DNA from: Mariannaea sp. PMI_226
Taxonomy: Eukaryota; Ascomycota; Sordariomycetes; Hypocreales; Nectriaceae
Assembly (NCBI GenBank): GCA_024336345.1
Contig: JANFOG010000006.1
Span: 1,860,001 to 1,924,000 of the forward strand
Reading direction: 5' to 3'
DNA: 64,000 bases
In this document: positions 23,450 through 34,438 of the stretch, piece by piece
Position numbering within the stretch: the first letter of the stretch is position 1
How the letters are laid out: the number at the start of each line of letters is the position of its first letter
Translations under genes and position numbers: made by a program
The notes under the pieces: generated by a model
Told to the model about the DNA's origin: nothing
What the model saw: only the letters and a program-made list of their open reading frames with translations
Database searches by the model: none

Positions 23450-26400
23450 GGCCAGGACACTTAACTACTGCAGTGAAGCTGGACTTCAACAGGGTCCAGC
23501 ACCGCCCCCATGTTCAAAGGGAGAACCAACCGTGGATGAAAGCCACACGCGATCGCTTGTCGGTATTAGGCATCGGCCTGCAGGGAATTGCGACGAGTAC
23601 CCAACAGTGATTCTCAGAACGCCTTGACAAAATAGCCTTCTTGAAGAGAGGCACGCCCCTTTGGTTAGTGGGGCGCTCGGGCCTTGCTGCACATCATTTG
23701 GTGATCACTGCTAAGCCAGGTTTTGAACATGGGGTTCTCCTTGTTCCTTGCTGGCGCGGGGAAATCCCTAGGAGTTGAAGTTGAAGCAACCACGGCTCGT
23801 GTCCCAGCCATTGATTTCACAACTGTGGAAACACATTCTCATGGGTGCACAGTACTCTCTCAGAGTAATGCATGGAAATAGCTAGATCCAACGGTCAGTA
23901 TCGAGGCAATATGATAGGAAGGTTTATTTGACGATGGATTCCTGGATACACCGGGTGTCGGATGCACGCTGGTACACGCCGAGCCGAAGCGAATATTGTG
24001 TAACTCGACAAATTCGTCAAACCCTTCAAGATCTGTTTTTGGCATTGCCATGTTAGGCGCGAAAGGAAGATAGTAGACAACCATGCTTCTGGAAAATTCG
24101 CACACCGGCAATATCCATGCCAAACAAGGCAGTGCCCTCCATTAGACGAGGCAGACTACTAGATACACGGGGATACGATGTGAGCCAAAGTCGAGGTCAT
24201 CCTCTTGGCATACCGCACTATATCTCGGCGAACAAGGCACCAGGGCTATTGTTTATCCCGCTGATCTAATCCCTAGTTACACGAAACTGATACACAAGAC
24301 AGCCTTTCGATGCACAGATAGCAGGGCCTCAGCCATTATCCAGTTGAACGAGTTAGACAATGCTGATGTGAGAAGGCAACTGATGACTTTGACCACTATG
24401 TGAGCCAGGGTTTGAATTGCATGTTTCATATTCGGTCATCTGCAAAGCAACTAAACGCTGGATCTCAAATACGGACTGGCCTATCGACAAGTCGAGGAGG
24501 GTGAGCTTCCTGACGGCTTAAGTCTCAGTCTCAGCCTCTCTTGAGTCAATCATCCTGTCCTGAGCGTCGGTCCAAATGGCCCCTGAAGTCTGTCCTGAGT
24601 CAGCATGCGAGCGTTACCCGCCGCCAGTGTCTGTTGGTTGCTTAATCTGAACCCTGCCTAATCGGCGCTAGATGGGCCTTGGAGCACTCGGCCAATGTCC
24701 CTGTAAATTTCCTACTATACGGAGTACCTGGAAGCAGGATACATTTTGTCAATTTTTCCTCGGGATCCACTGGACGGCGACAGAAAGAAGGGAATGTCGT
24801 TATAGATGCAAGGAGGTGAAGGGGTTTGCTCATGCAAATTACATGAAATTTTAGTTGTACTACGTGCAAGCTGAACAAAAAGAAAACCTCAACAAAACAA
24901 GACGATAAATAAATGGAAAAGAAAAGAGAGGAAGGGGAATGGGTGAAAGGCAGAAGCCCCCGAAATAATCGCCATGCCTCTTTACTTACCGCCATTTCAA
25001 CAACAGTTTCTTGACAGAAGTTCCGGCATGGCCATCGGTGTAGATGAACCATCGAACAAAGCTATACCACGAAGACTACGACTTTTCTGGGCGCGGGGAA
25101 CATTACAGTTAGCGATTAGACAATCGGGGAATCATGACATGGGTGATTTGGCTATGAGTCTGGTTGGTTTCTGGTGCTTATGGACCAGGGCCATAGGGCC
25201 CCCAAAGATACGAGAACAGCTAACCGGTTAGAATATTGCCATTGAGATTGGCTCATTTCCCACAGCTAAAAGAAGAGAGAGACAGAGATAGAGAAACAGC
25301 CAGTTTCCGTAGTGGTTCAAGGACACCAAACTGGCCTTTTTCTGCTCCATTTTTAGTGATCTAGATGCAACCAGGGTGTCAGCCCTGCTGCCTCTCACGC
25401 GTTGGGCGGCCTTCCTCACCGCGGTCTACCTCATTAGCCGCTGCACACTAGGAGACTCATCACGACGATGCGTTCCATGGGTCAGCTGGGCTGCAGACGG
25501 TCGTCAGCATGCTGACTTATGCAAGCCGTTGCACCTCTTCCTGCACATTCATGCTGCCTGCCTATCTTCGGCTTACGAAACAAGGTGCAGTGCAGGAATT
25601 ACAACAGGCTGTCTCTTGTATCGATCCCAGCGTTGCGTCCTTCCTTCTCACAGCGACGGTGTGTGCTGCAGAGACGAGCAAAGGAGGGGGGGACACACAC
25701 GCGTGAACCTACCTTCATGTACGAAAGGCGACGTCTTTCGATGGGCCAGTTACCGCCATCGCCAATGTCAGGTCGATCGTTACGGCGTAGCGGGTCGTGT
25801 TTCGCGGAGGCGGCGCCGGCCTCTCTGGTCACGTCTGGCTCGGGCCGGTCCCACGTGTCGTCTTGCAGACTGACTTGTCATTTTACAGCTGTCATTCTGC
25901 AGACACGCCTCCTCCTTTGGTCCAGATGCAGCTTTTGGGACTGTGGGTGGTGTTCGTGGCCAGCCGGGCATCCTGACGGGGGGGATAGATCATGGACGAG
26001 AGTATTCAAAAGCAGACAAAGACATATTCCGTACCCATAAACACATTCCTAGTTGAAGAGGGTGTGACCGTAACCCCGCATAAGACAGGCAAGGCACGCG
26101 TTACACAGGCAGGCAGACAGACGGCAAGACAAAAGAAAACCTTGCTTCGAACAAAATAAGACGACCATGTTGTCTATGCACGATATATGAGGTCTCTTGG
26201 TTACATTCAACCAAGGCCACCCCCAGGATGAGATGACTTGTGTTGTTGCATTGCAAGGATTGGTTGGGTGCAAGGCGCATGGCTCTTCGGATGCCTCTTT
26301 TACAGGACTACCAGGCCACCGAAGTGGCATTCTTTGCATATTGCCTTTCAAGCGAAATGTGAATTGATGAGAAACCGCACTTTATATGGACGCAAAGCTG

Positions 26401-28436
26401 TCCTGAATCGGAGAATTGGATACCAGGGGACTCCATTGGGGAAAGGTGAATTCCATTTCCTTGTGTATAGCTAGGTGTGCCTGCACAACCAGATTTTGCC
26501 GTGTTTTGAGTCCCATGTTGGTTACGCGATGGCATGGAATGGATTTGATTCAGGGTAGAAATATGTTGTTCTTAGGATCGATCATGGCTGATTTAATACA
26601 ATACCGCATGCTAGCGGGTAAGGAAGTACCTACCTAACCTACCTACATAGAAACCTGAGCTATCACTTGGGGCTATCACTTGGGGCTGTCATTTCGAGGC
26701 TGTTTGTCGAGGCTGTTGTCGAGGCGGCTGGCGGCGCCGCGCCCCAGCATCGCCAGCCAGACATTGCAGGCAACTAAGGCCTCGGTACGACGTGGATCGG
26801 TACCAGAAATACATGTTACAGTGCCAGGGAACCACGGTCAGGCCAAGTTTGGTACGATGCGATGCGATGCGGTGCGGTGCGACGGAACTCGAATCAACCA
26901 CGGTTTGCCCGCTTCTGCTTACCTGCCGTACTTTTTCTGGCTTCTATTGCATATATCGGCGACGACAATCAGCAGTAGTCAGGTGAGGTTGTGTTTCTGA
27001 CACCACCTACCGGCGGTCTTCGGGTGAGCTATTCCCCTTCACTAGGTTCTTATCAGCAAGTAAGGCGCATACCCAAACTGCACTATGATATACATGTTAC
27101 CTCCAAAGGGTACGGTACCTTGTCGTGTACCTACCTGGGTACCTAAGAGAGGATGGGTGCAGTACCTAGTCTGTACCTAGGAATTGTATGCGTGTAGGGA
27201 ACCGAAAGCCGACGACCACCAACGGCCGATGCTATGCTTGGGCTGAGCTGTCAGCGCGTTGTCAGCAGCTGCAAGTCTGGTGATTTCTGTTGTTTTGATC
27301 TCCTTTCCATTTGTCATTGACTATGCAATCATGGACAATGCTACGTACGAACTACCGGTATTAGAAAGGGAAAACACACCTTTGTTTCTACTGGTGCATG
27401 GATTCCACATGCAAGGCCTTGCTAAGATGAACGATCGGATGATCATCCATCCAGGGTAAGATGGATGGGTGGGCGGATGGACTGGATGAAGAGGAACCTC
27501 TAGGTAGACACTCTGTACCTGAGGTACCCCGGAGGGCGAGATGGGTACCATACAGAGTACCGTACCTGCTGTAGGTGCCTACCTACTATTCCGTGCTGCG
27601 TGCTGCGTGCTGCGTACAACGCCGACAACACCGACAACACCGACACCAACACCACTAAAATACCACTCCATTCTACTGCGACTGCAACCACTACCACCAC
27701 CACCATGAACAAACTTGCTCAGCTTTCCCCCATGGATGGAGCCTGGCAACAGCCCTGCTGAGCAGGTTGCTTTCACCATAGCATGCCACGTCAACCAGCC
27801 ATCAGAGCGTCATGCTGGAACAAAATCCCACTTTTGCAGCAAACCTGTATGGTTCGCCAGGAATTTAAACCAGATTCAGAAGAATAAATGACCTTTTCTG
27901 CTGGATTTTGTCGCCCACTTTCTGCCTCTCTCTCTCTCTCTCTGGGTCTGAGTGACTTCTCTTTCCCTCCTTCTTTTTTTCTTCTTGTTCTTCTCCTCCT
28001 CCTCCTCCTCCTCCTCCTCCTCCTTCTTCTCCTAGGTCTTGGGTGGTTCTCTTTACAAGAAACGCTGGCGCCCCGGTGGGAGAGGGGGGGGAAGAGAGAG
28101 AGAGGGACGGAGGCAAGCAATAGATGGAAGCTACTTACAGGACGTACAGTACATACAGTCTACACACAATAGAATACCTACATTGTCCTAAGGTGCGGAG
28201 TCAGTCCTCCTCACATAAAGCCGCGAATCCAGGGGAAGGGATGCGCTACGAAAAAAACGGCGTGCACGGGAAGTGGATGAGGCTCCAGGTCTGATGCAGC
28301 CAACGTCTCTGACAAGTCGATGAGAAGCCCTTCAATGACATTCGTACTATGGTAGTACGGTACTCTGTAATGTACCTCTATTAATTAATAAGACCGCAAA
28401 TGGGCGCCCCCTTGACAACCCGCCAGGATCCAAAGA
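23450..28436. other. Gene-free interval, part 3
   Basis: No supported gene. Two overlapping plus-strand frames at 25376-26040 (165 and 173 codons) occupy GC-richer sequence but use two frames at once and show no domain. Short tandem duplications occur at 26659-26735 (GGCTATCACTTGG-like units, then GTCGAGGCTGTT-like units), 26855-26880 (GATGC) and 27590-27650. GTACCT words are dense at 27105-27180 and 27515-27590. Confidence 0.4.
27993..28023. repeat. TCC trinucleotide microsatellite
   Basis: About ten TCC units stand inside a longer CT-rich tract (about 27925-28035) that also has a CT dinucleotide run. A minus-strand open frame across it is low-complexity Arg/Glu and is not taken as a gene. 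Confidence 0.9.
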
Positions 28437-28469
28437 GCACGTCAAGGGCACGTCAAGGGCACGTCAACC
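28437..28469. repeat. Three tandem 11-bp units carrying ACGTCA
   Basis: GCACGTCAAGG occurs at 28437-28447 and 28448-28458, and with the last two bases changed to CC at 28459-28469. Each unit contains ACGTCA, the core of bZIP/CRE-type sites, at one-helical-turn spacing. Binding is inference only. Confidence 0.85.
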
Positions 28470-31400
28470 CAGGCATTCGCTTCCAAGTTCGCCCAGCGGG
28501 GGGAAGTGGGCATCAGGCCATTACTCGCATATCAGTACAGTCACGTTTTTTTTTCTCGTTGGTGCAATATGGAAGAAACTCTTGTGTTTTGACCGTCGGT
28601 TTCTTCTTCGTCCTCAACAACGGGCCCCCCAGCCGCCCCCCCCCTTGAAGTAATCAATCAGCCTAGTCAGTGCGAAGGTTTGAGCAAGGGGGAAGGGTGA
28701 GGAGAAACAGACAAGGAAGACCCCTCGGGCAGGGCCAGCTCGTTCAGGGGTATGTCATGTTCTAAAGTAGTTTCTTTTCTTCTTTCTTTTTTCTCCTTAC
28801 GAACAAGCCAATGAGCGGTACGTACTCCATCCTCAAGGGAAGACAAAAAAAGTTTTAAAATAAAAACTTGGATGCGAGGTTTTGATTGTAACCATCCGCT
28901 GGTTTCGGTTCCGGGAGCTTGGTCGCTGGGTGCGGGGGTGGACCATGGTAAGACACTTGATAGAGTTGTTTTATGCGTGCACTTTGTCAAAACTACTACT
29001 GTACTGGACCAACTTACTGGGTTGGGTTTTCTCCTTGGGGGGAGGTGTTCCGAGGCAAAGGTATGGGGTGGGTGGTCAATGCAAGGATTTCCGGTGACGA
29101 GTGTTTACGTAGTATATACGTGGGTGTTTATTGAAGGTGAGAGAAGGAGAGAAGAGAGATAGAGAGAGAGAGGTGTGTGTTTGTGTGTGTGAGTGAGTGA
29201 GTGGACGTATGATTCATTGCAGCGTCGTTCTGCCCGTATTGAAATCTACGATTCACTGGGCTGCATGATGTGAAACCGGGATATCCCCAGGACGTTTTGC
29301 CTGACCTGGCTGAGCGTTGGGTTATTATTCGGACACGACTTGTTTGACTTTCTCGGCCGGGGCACCCGGAACACTTCAGTCGGAGGTTTTGAGCCGGGTG
29401 GAGACGAAAAAAAAGACGAAGGGGGCGCGGTTCCGGGAGAATGGGACAGCTGACTTGAGTTTCCAATGCCAAAACAAGAGTGTGTGTATTCTTTGTTCTC
29501 CTTTTTTTTTTTTTTTTCAAACCGAACCTCTCATAGGTAACCTTACAGATTACGTACAAAGAGGTACAGGTTGCCTGGGTGGGCTATGTACGCGTAACTG
29601 GGGGAATATTACCTACCCCTTGCTCTTGCTCCTTTGGACAAGGTGAAGGGAATCAAGGATCACTTGTGCTGCAATTGTGGATATACATTGTAACTATTTA
29701 TGGGGTGCAGAAGAAACTTGGAAACCCGGGAGGTGGCTTAGAAGGAGGATGCGAGGAGGAGGCGACGAGGAAGAAGAATCACAAGAAGGAGAAAGGATGA
29801 TGATATGGCACATGCTAATTGGTCTTGGATATAGCTTGGACAGAAGGAAGAGAAAGGGTAGAACCTCAGGGCATTTGGTTTTGTATGTCTAGAGCAGTTG
29901 AAGCCTGACACAGGACCAGCCAACAAGGCCCAACAAGCCCAACGGTCAGAGCTGGCCCAACAGTCAGTCCATAATTAGAGCCTGACGGGTGTAAAAATAC
30001 CTCCGAGTGTATCATGCCTTACGAAGCAAAATCAAACCAACTCACAGCAGACGTGTTTACGAGATACGCATTTCCCCCCATCCCCTTTCCCTCCTCCCCT
30101 TCCCCGCCCGTTTCCCCCCTACTGACGACGTCGTAATCATCTTCCGTACGATGTAAGATATGGAGGACGGGACGGACGTCTGCACTTAATTGTACTTAAT
30201 TAGTGCAGTGGAGAATGTTGAGATGACAGATGGCTGGAGAGGAAGAGGAAAAGCAGAGAGAAAAAAGAGGAGGCCAGGGGGGAGAAAGGGCCATATTTTC
30301 TGACGTCGTGTTCTATAACCGTCCCTAATGTTGTCTGCCCAACCCCCCTAGTCATAATCCAGCATTCTGGATAACTCATGTTTGAGGAGCCCATTAAGTT
30401 GGGACAGACGGACGGCTACAGTACATTGCGTCTCCCCCTCCCTCCCCCCTTCCTCCTTGCGCCCCTCCCACCCCCCGGAGGGACCCATTGTCATGGCCTG
30501 GAAAATTGGGAACAGTACCGGCCTCCACTCTAGTAATCGGAGCTGTTCCAAGGACCAGCATTGGTGGCATTTGGGGCTGTTATGTTTCCTATAAAGTGAT
30601 TCCTTTGATGAGGAAGTGGCTCCCGGGCACCGGGGAACCGGTTAGAAGAGACGGGGCATCGTGAGATGTCTCCTACAAGCAACAGTTGAATGAAATAAAC
30701 GAGGGAGAGAGTGAAGGGGGGGGGGGCGTGGTTGAGGGAGGATACAATACTCGGCTGTATTCTAGACTTGGTACAATTCATCATTTCTTGCCACCTGGTT
30801 TACAGAGATTAGGTTAATATGGAAATAACGAAAAAAGAGAAGATGAAAAGAGGCAGAAGAGGAATAGGGAAAAGGGAGGCGAGATGGCTTAAGGATCAGC
30901 TGAGTGGGAAGAATGAGCCCATGGCAAGAGATAGATTGCGTCACCTCAACTTCACCTCAATACGTACTGGGGTGCTGTAGATGCCAGCTACAGTCTATGC
31001 CATTGGGTAAGTAGGTAGGTAGACAGGGAGAGGGTATAATGAAATGTTTCTATTACCTCTATTTTTTTGGTCTTCTTTTCTTTTTTCCCGTTTGGCGTTT
31101 CTTTTGAGCCGCTAGGCGGTGCATGATAGATGGATGACAAGGTGGAATCTCTCCACCAACAAGAGTGCTTTGTTGTTTTGCATAGGTTGTGATTCAAACA
31201 GTGATCAACCAACAAAGAGGATGAGGATTCGGAATCCAACAGGAGTATTACCAAAAGTGCCTGTCCAATTCCATCACGGTCTTTAACCGACTTTGTCAGT
31301 GCAAGGCGAAGTCAACCCGCCCACATCTTTTTACGTGGGGTGTTTAGTTTTAGTTGACTTGACTTTGCTCTACTTTTTTTTTATTGGGGTTCTTGTATCT

Positions 31401-34400
31401 GTCACTTTCTTATCCCGCTCCAATCTCTGCTTTCGTATCATGATAATTGCCCCCCCCCGTTATGGAGACAAGGAAAGACACGTGTGTCCCTACTGAATGA
31501 GATACATTTATCCACACGGGTATCGTTCTCCGTCGATCTGTCCCCTATGGACCCCCCAGATGGCGTATCTATAGGTAGGGACGTGCAGTTGGTAGGCAGA
31601 TAATGCAGCGGTAGAGTTGGGAGAGCATAGAGTGCGTGGTTTTAGCGGACTAAAAAGCTGCCCAACGTCATGTATCTGTATTCTGTATGCAGTACTATCA
31701 AAAAACCAGCCAGTCATATCAAAGTCATATTCACTCCTCCCATTGTTGTTTGTTGTTCTACTTGGTTCTTCTTCCCATTCCACTAATACTACTACTACTA
31801 CGACTACTACTATATCGCCTGCCTACTAGTACCCTTACTACTACTACTGTACGTACGTGCTGCTTACTGGATTCAGTGTTTGATTTTGTTGTTGTTTTTT
31901 AATGTCTCATTGGTCGTTTAATTCTCGATTCCCAGACCAAGACACCGATGAACGTTAAACCCTGTTCCATTCCCCATGCTTGATGTGGGCTCGATGCCGA
32001 TCAATGCCAGTCAAGAAGAGATGCTACGTAATCAATGCACGTATTTAACTTGACTTTCATCGCGCATACTGCGCTCCATCCATCCTTGTGTAAGTAAGAC
32101 GACAAGGGGGGCGCCACTGAAGATGTTCCTGTTTTCTTGGGATGGAGAAGGGCCGGGGGTGAGGGTTCTTTGTCCACATTTACCAACAAAAAAAAAAGAA
32201 GGGAAAAAAGAAATAAATAAATGATAATTTCAAGATGGGGAATTCGCAAAGGGACCACTACTATCTTCCATATTGAGGACAAGGACCACATCGAATCCTG
32301 GCGAGTTGAGCCAGGAGCTAATAATGCAAATGTCGTTTCATCCCTTTTTTGCTCCTTCTGTATATCGACATCTCCTCGTGTAAATGAACAGGTCAGGATG
32401 TTATATCCGTTTGCAAACAATTTGTATGACACGCCCCAGCCTGCTCTTTTCTTTTAATCGACCTCTGGTTGTGACGCATGATGTAATTCTCATCTTACTC
32501 TTGTATAGTGCAGGGCGGCGGAATGAGCTCCTTTTTTTTTTCTCTCTCCCTCTTTCTTATTTGACACTTATCAGTTATACGGTCTCTCACACGCCCCATT
32601 TCGCTTGAGGCGGCCACGGGGGTGGTGTGTGAGTGTGCATGTGCGTCTGTCTGTCTGTGAGTATCCTGCATCAAAGCAACCTCCAGAGTACGCCTCGCAT
32701 CTGCCGGGTGGGCACCGTCTCCAATCCTGGGTGCCTCATGTACATACCAGTATGCCTCGAGTGAAATGAAAATGACAGAAAACATCCTGGTTCTCCCCCC
32801 CCTCCCCATCTCCATCGTACAGGCCCGCCCCGTGTTTCGTCGGGGAGGGGGGGAGACCAGTACCTGCGTAATACGTACGTAGTTCAAAGCCTATACACAC
32901 CGACGTCTTTGGGGGCGACGCGTGTCCGAATTCTGTACTGCAATGTAAAACCTGACGTTGTGCATAGATAGCTTATATGCCGGCAACTGCGTTATCAGGA
33001 AAAAAATAGAGAGGCATTGCAGCCAGTCCATGGATGTACGTTGTTTGAAAGGGGGTGATTCGAAAAAAAAAAGAAAAAAGGATACGACGTTTCCGACCCA
33101 ATACCTGCACATGGCTCTTCGTCCTTCCGCGGAGCTTCGGATCAGAATGTCTCGGAACGTCAAAGTCAGTCCAGCCAGCACACTACAGGACGAAAGACGC
33201 AAGACTGGGGGAGAATTCTAATTGACTGCGAGTACGTGGTAGAGCAGGACAGGACAGGACAGGACAGGACAGGAGGGGAGAGGACGGGACGGGGACAAGA
33301 CAAGACATGACAAGACATGACAAGCTGTCTGGGTCGTGCAGTTTGCCCACCCCGAGACAATTGTGTCTCTCCGATTCTCAAGGCAGCTTCACCGGGGGGC
33401 CGCCATAGAACACGTAGTTTCCTATTGTCTTATTTTCCCTTGAGTTTTTTTTTTGCTTTGCGTTTATTGTTTTTGCCTTTGCTTTGCCCGATGTAATACG
33501 AGGAGACGAAGTGGTAAACTTCGCAGTTACATGGTTGGAGGGAGGGTGTCAACTTTCACGTGAAGGTATGCGTTGGCATATTTGTTTTGTTGTTTTTCTT
33601 TCCTTTTTTTTCTCTTGTCATCCCTTTTTTATTCGGCGACATTGCTCAGATGAGCAGGAAGAAAGGGGTGTGTGACTTGAGTATCAAAGCAGGTAGGATC
33701 TACGTCTCGTAAGACTATGTAAGAGGTGGTTGAATCTGAGGAGAGTGACAGTGATCATCCCGTAGTTGACATACTAAAGAGAAAGAAGGGGGGGGAGTGA
33801 GGGAGGGAAGATAGATACCCTTAGTCCCTATAGGTAATGGATGTGCTTATGGGTGGTTTTTGAAGTCTTGGATGCTAAAGATTGATCGTCCTGCATGCAA
33901 CTGACACGCAAGGTCATCTGCGAAGGGATCCCCAAGGGTTCTTTTCGAAAAGAGATATACGCGGGTGTAGGGTAGGCGTGATATTGAAGAAGCAGGTTGA
34001 AGAGCAGATACTCTTTCGCTTGATTCACTGAAGTCTTCTTGTTAGTGAGATGACAAGCAATTAGGATAGGAAAAGAGATGGTTAATGAATGACGATAACG
34101 GGAAATACTGTCCATTATAAAGCCGAATGCCAATCTTCATGGGTTAGACGGCAACTCCAACGGAACCGCTCACAATCGCAACAAGGGAGGGAGAGTATTG
34201 GAATTGATTGAATAGACGAAAACAAGCCGCCTCGTCTGTAATCATAGAATGGTAATCAAGATATATTAAAGAAAACGTAGACTCAAGTTTCAAGATGCAT
34301 TGCCATCATTACCATCATTCTTCTATCAAATCATGCCCGCAGGGAAACATCGCCATATCAAGACAACAAATATTACATGACTTTGATGAAGTATCAAACC

Positions 34401-34438
34401 TTCCAGTTTCCACGACCCTGAATATCGTGATCGGTAGA
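28470..34438. other. Gene-free interval, part 4 (downstream of the Dsl1 gene)
   Basis: No supported gene. This part is rich in runs of T, A, G and C, GA/GT microsatellites (29140-29205) and ACT repeats (31788-31810), and looks like leader or UTR sequence. However, ATG occurs on both strands at ordinary frequency where I checked (29.9-30.4 kb), so there is no sign of a scanned leader like that of plc1 or ornithine decarboxylase. The last few hundred bases before 34438 are likely the 3' UTR of the Dsl1 gene. Confidence 0.4.
33246..33274. repeat. AGGAC pentanucleotide repeat
   Basis: Five exact AGGAC units plus a partial one, followed by related GGGAC and two copies of CAAGACATGA up to about 33322. 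Simple slippage-type repeat. Confidence 0.9.

Noticed and set aside
25376..26040. Two overlapping plus-strand frames of 165 and 173 codons
   Set aside because: They use different frames over the same GC-rich sequence, have no domain and no plausible splice partners.
16701..27500. Repeat-induced point mutation or an RIP-degraded transposon
   Set aside because: Base composition is near even, and TpA was not in excess over ApT in a sampled stretch around 18.3 kb. No reverse transcriptase or transposase remnant was recognised.
27791..28120. Minus-strand Arg/Glu-rich frame
   Set aside because: It is generated by CT and TCC microsatellites.
13061..34438. 5S rRNA, spliceosomal RNA or a CRISPR-like array in the gene-free interval
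   Set aside because: No characteristic 5S or U-RNA sequence was found, and the tandem repeats are simple microsatellites without spacers.
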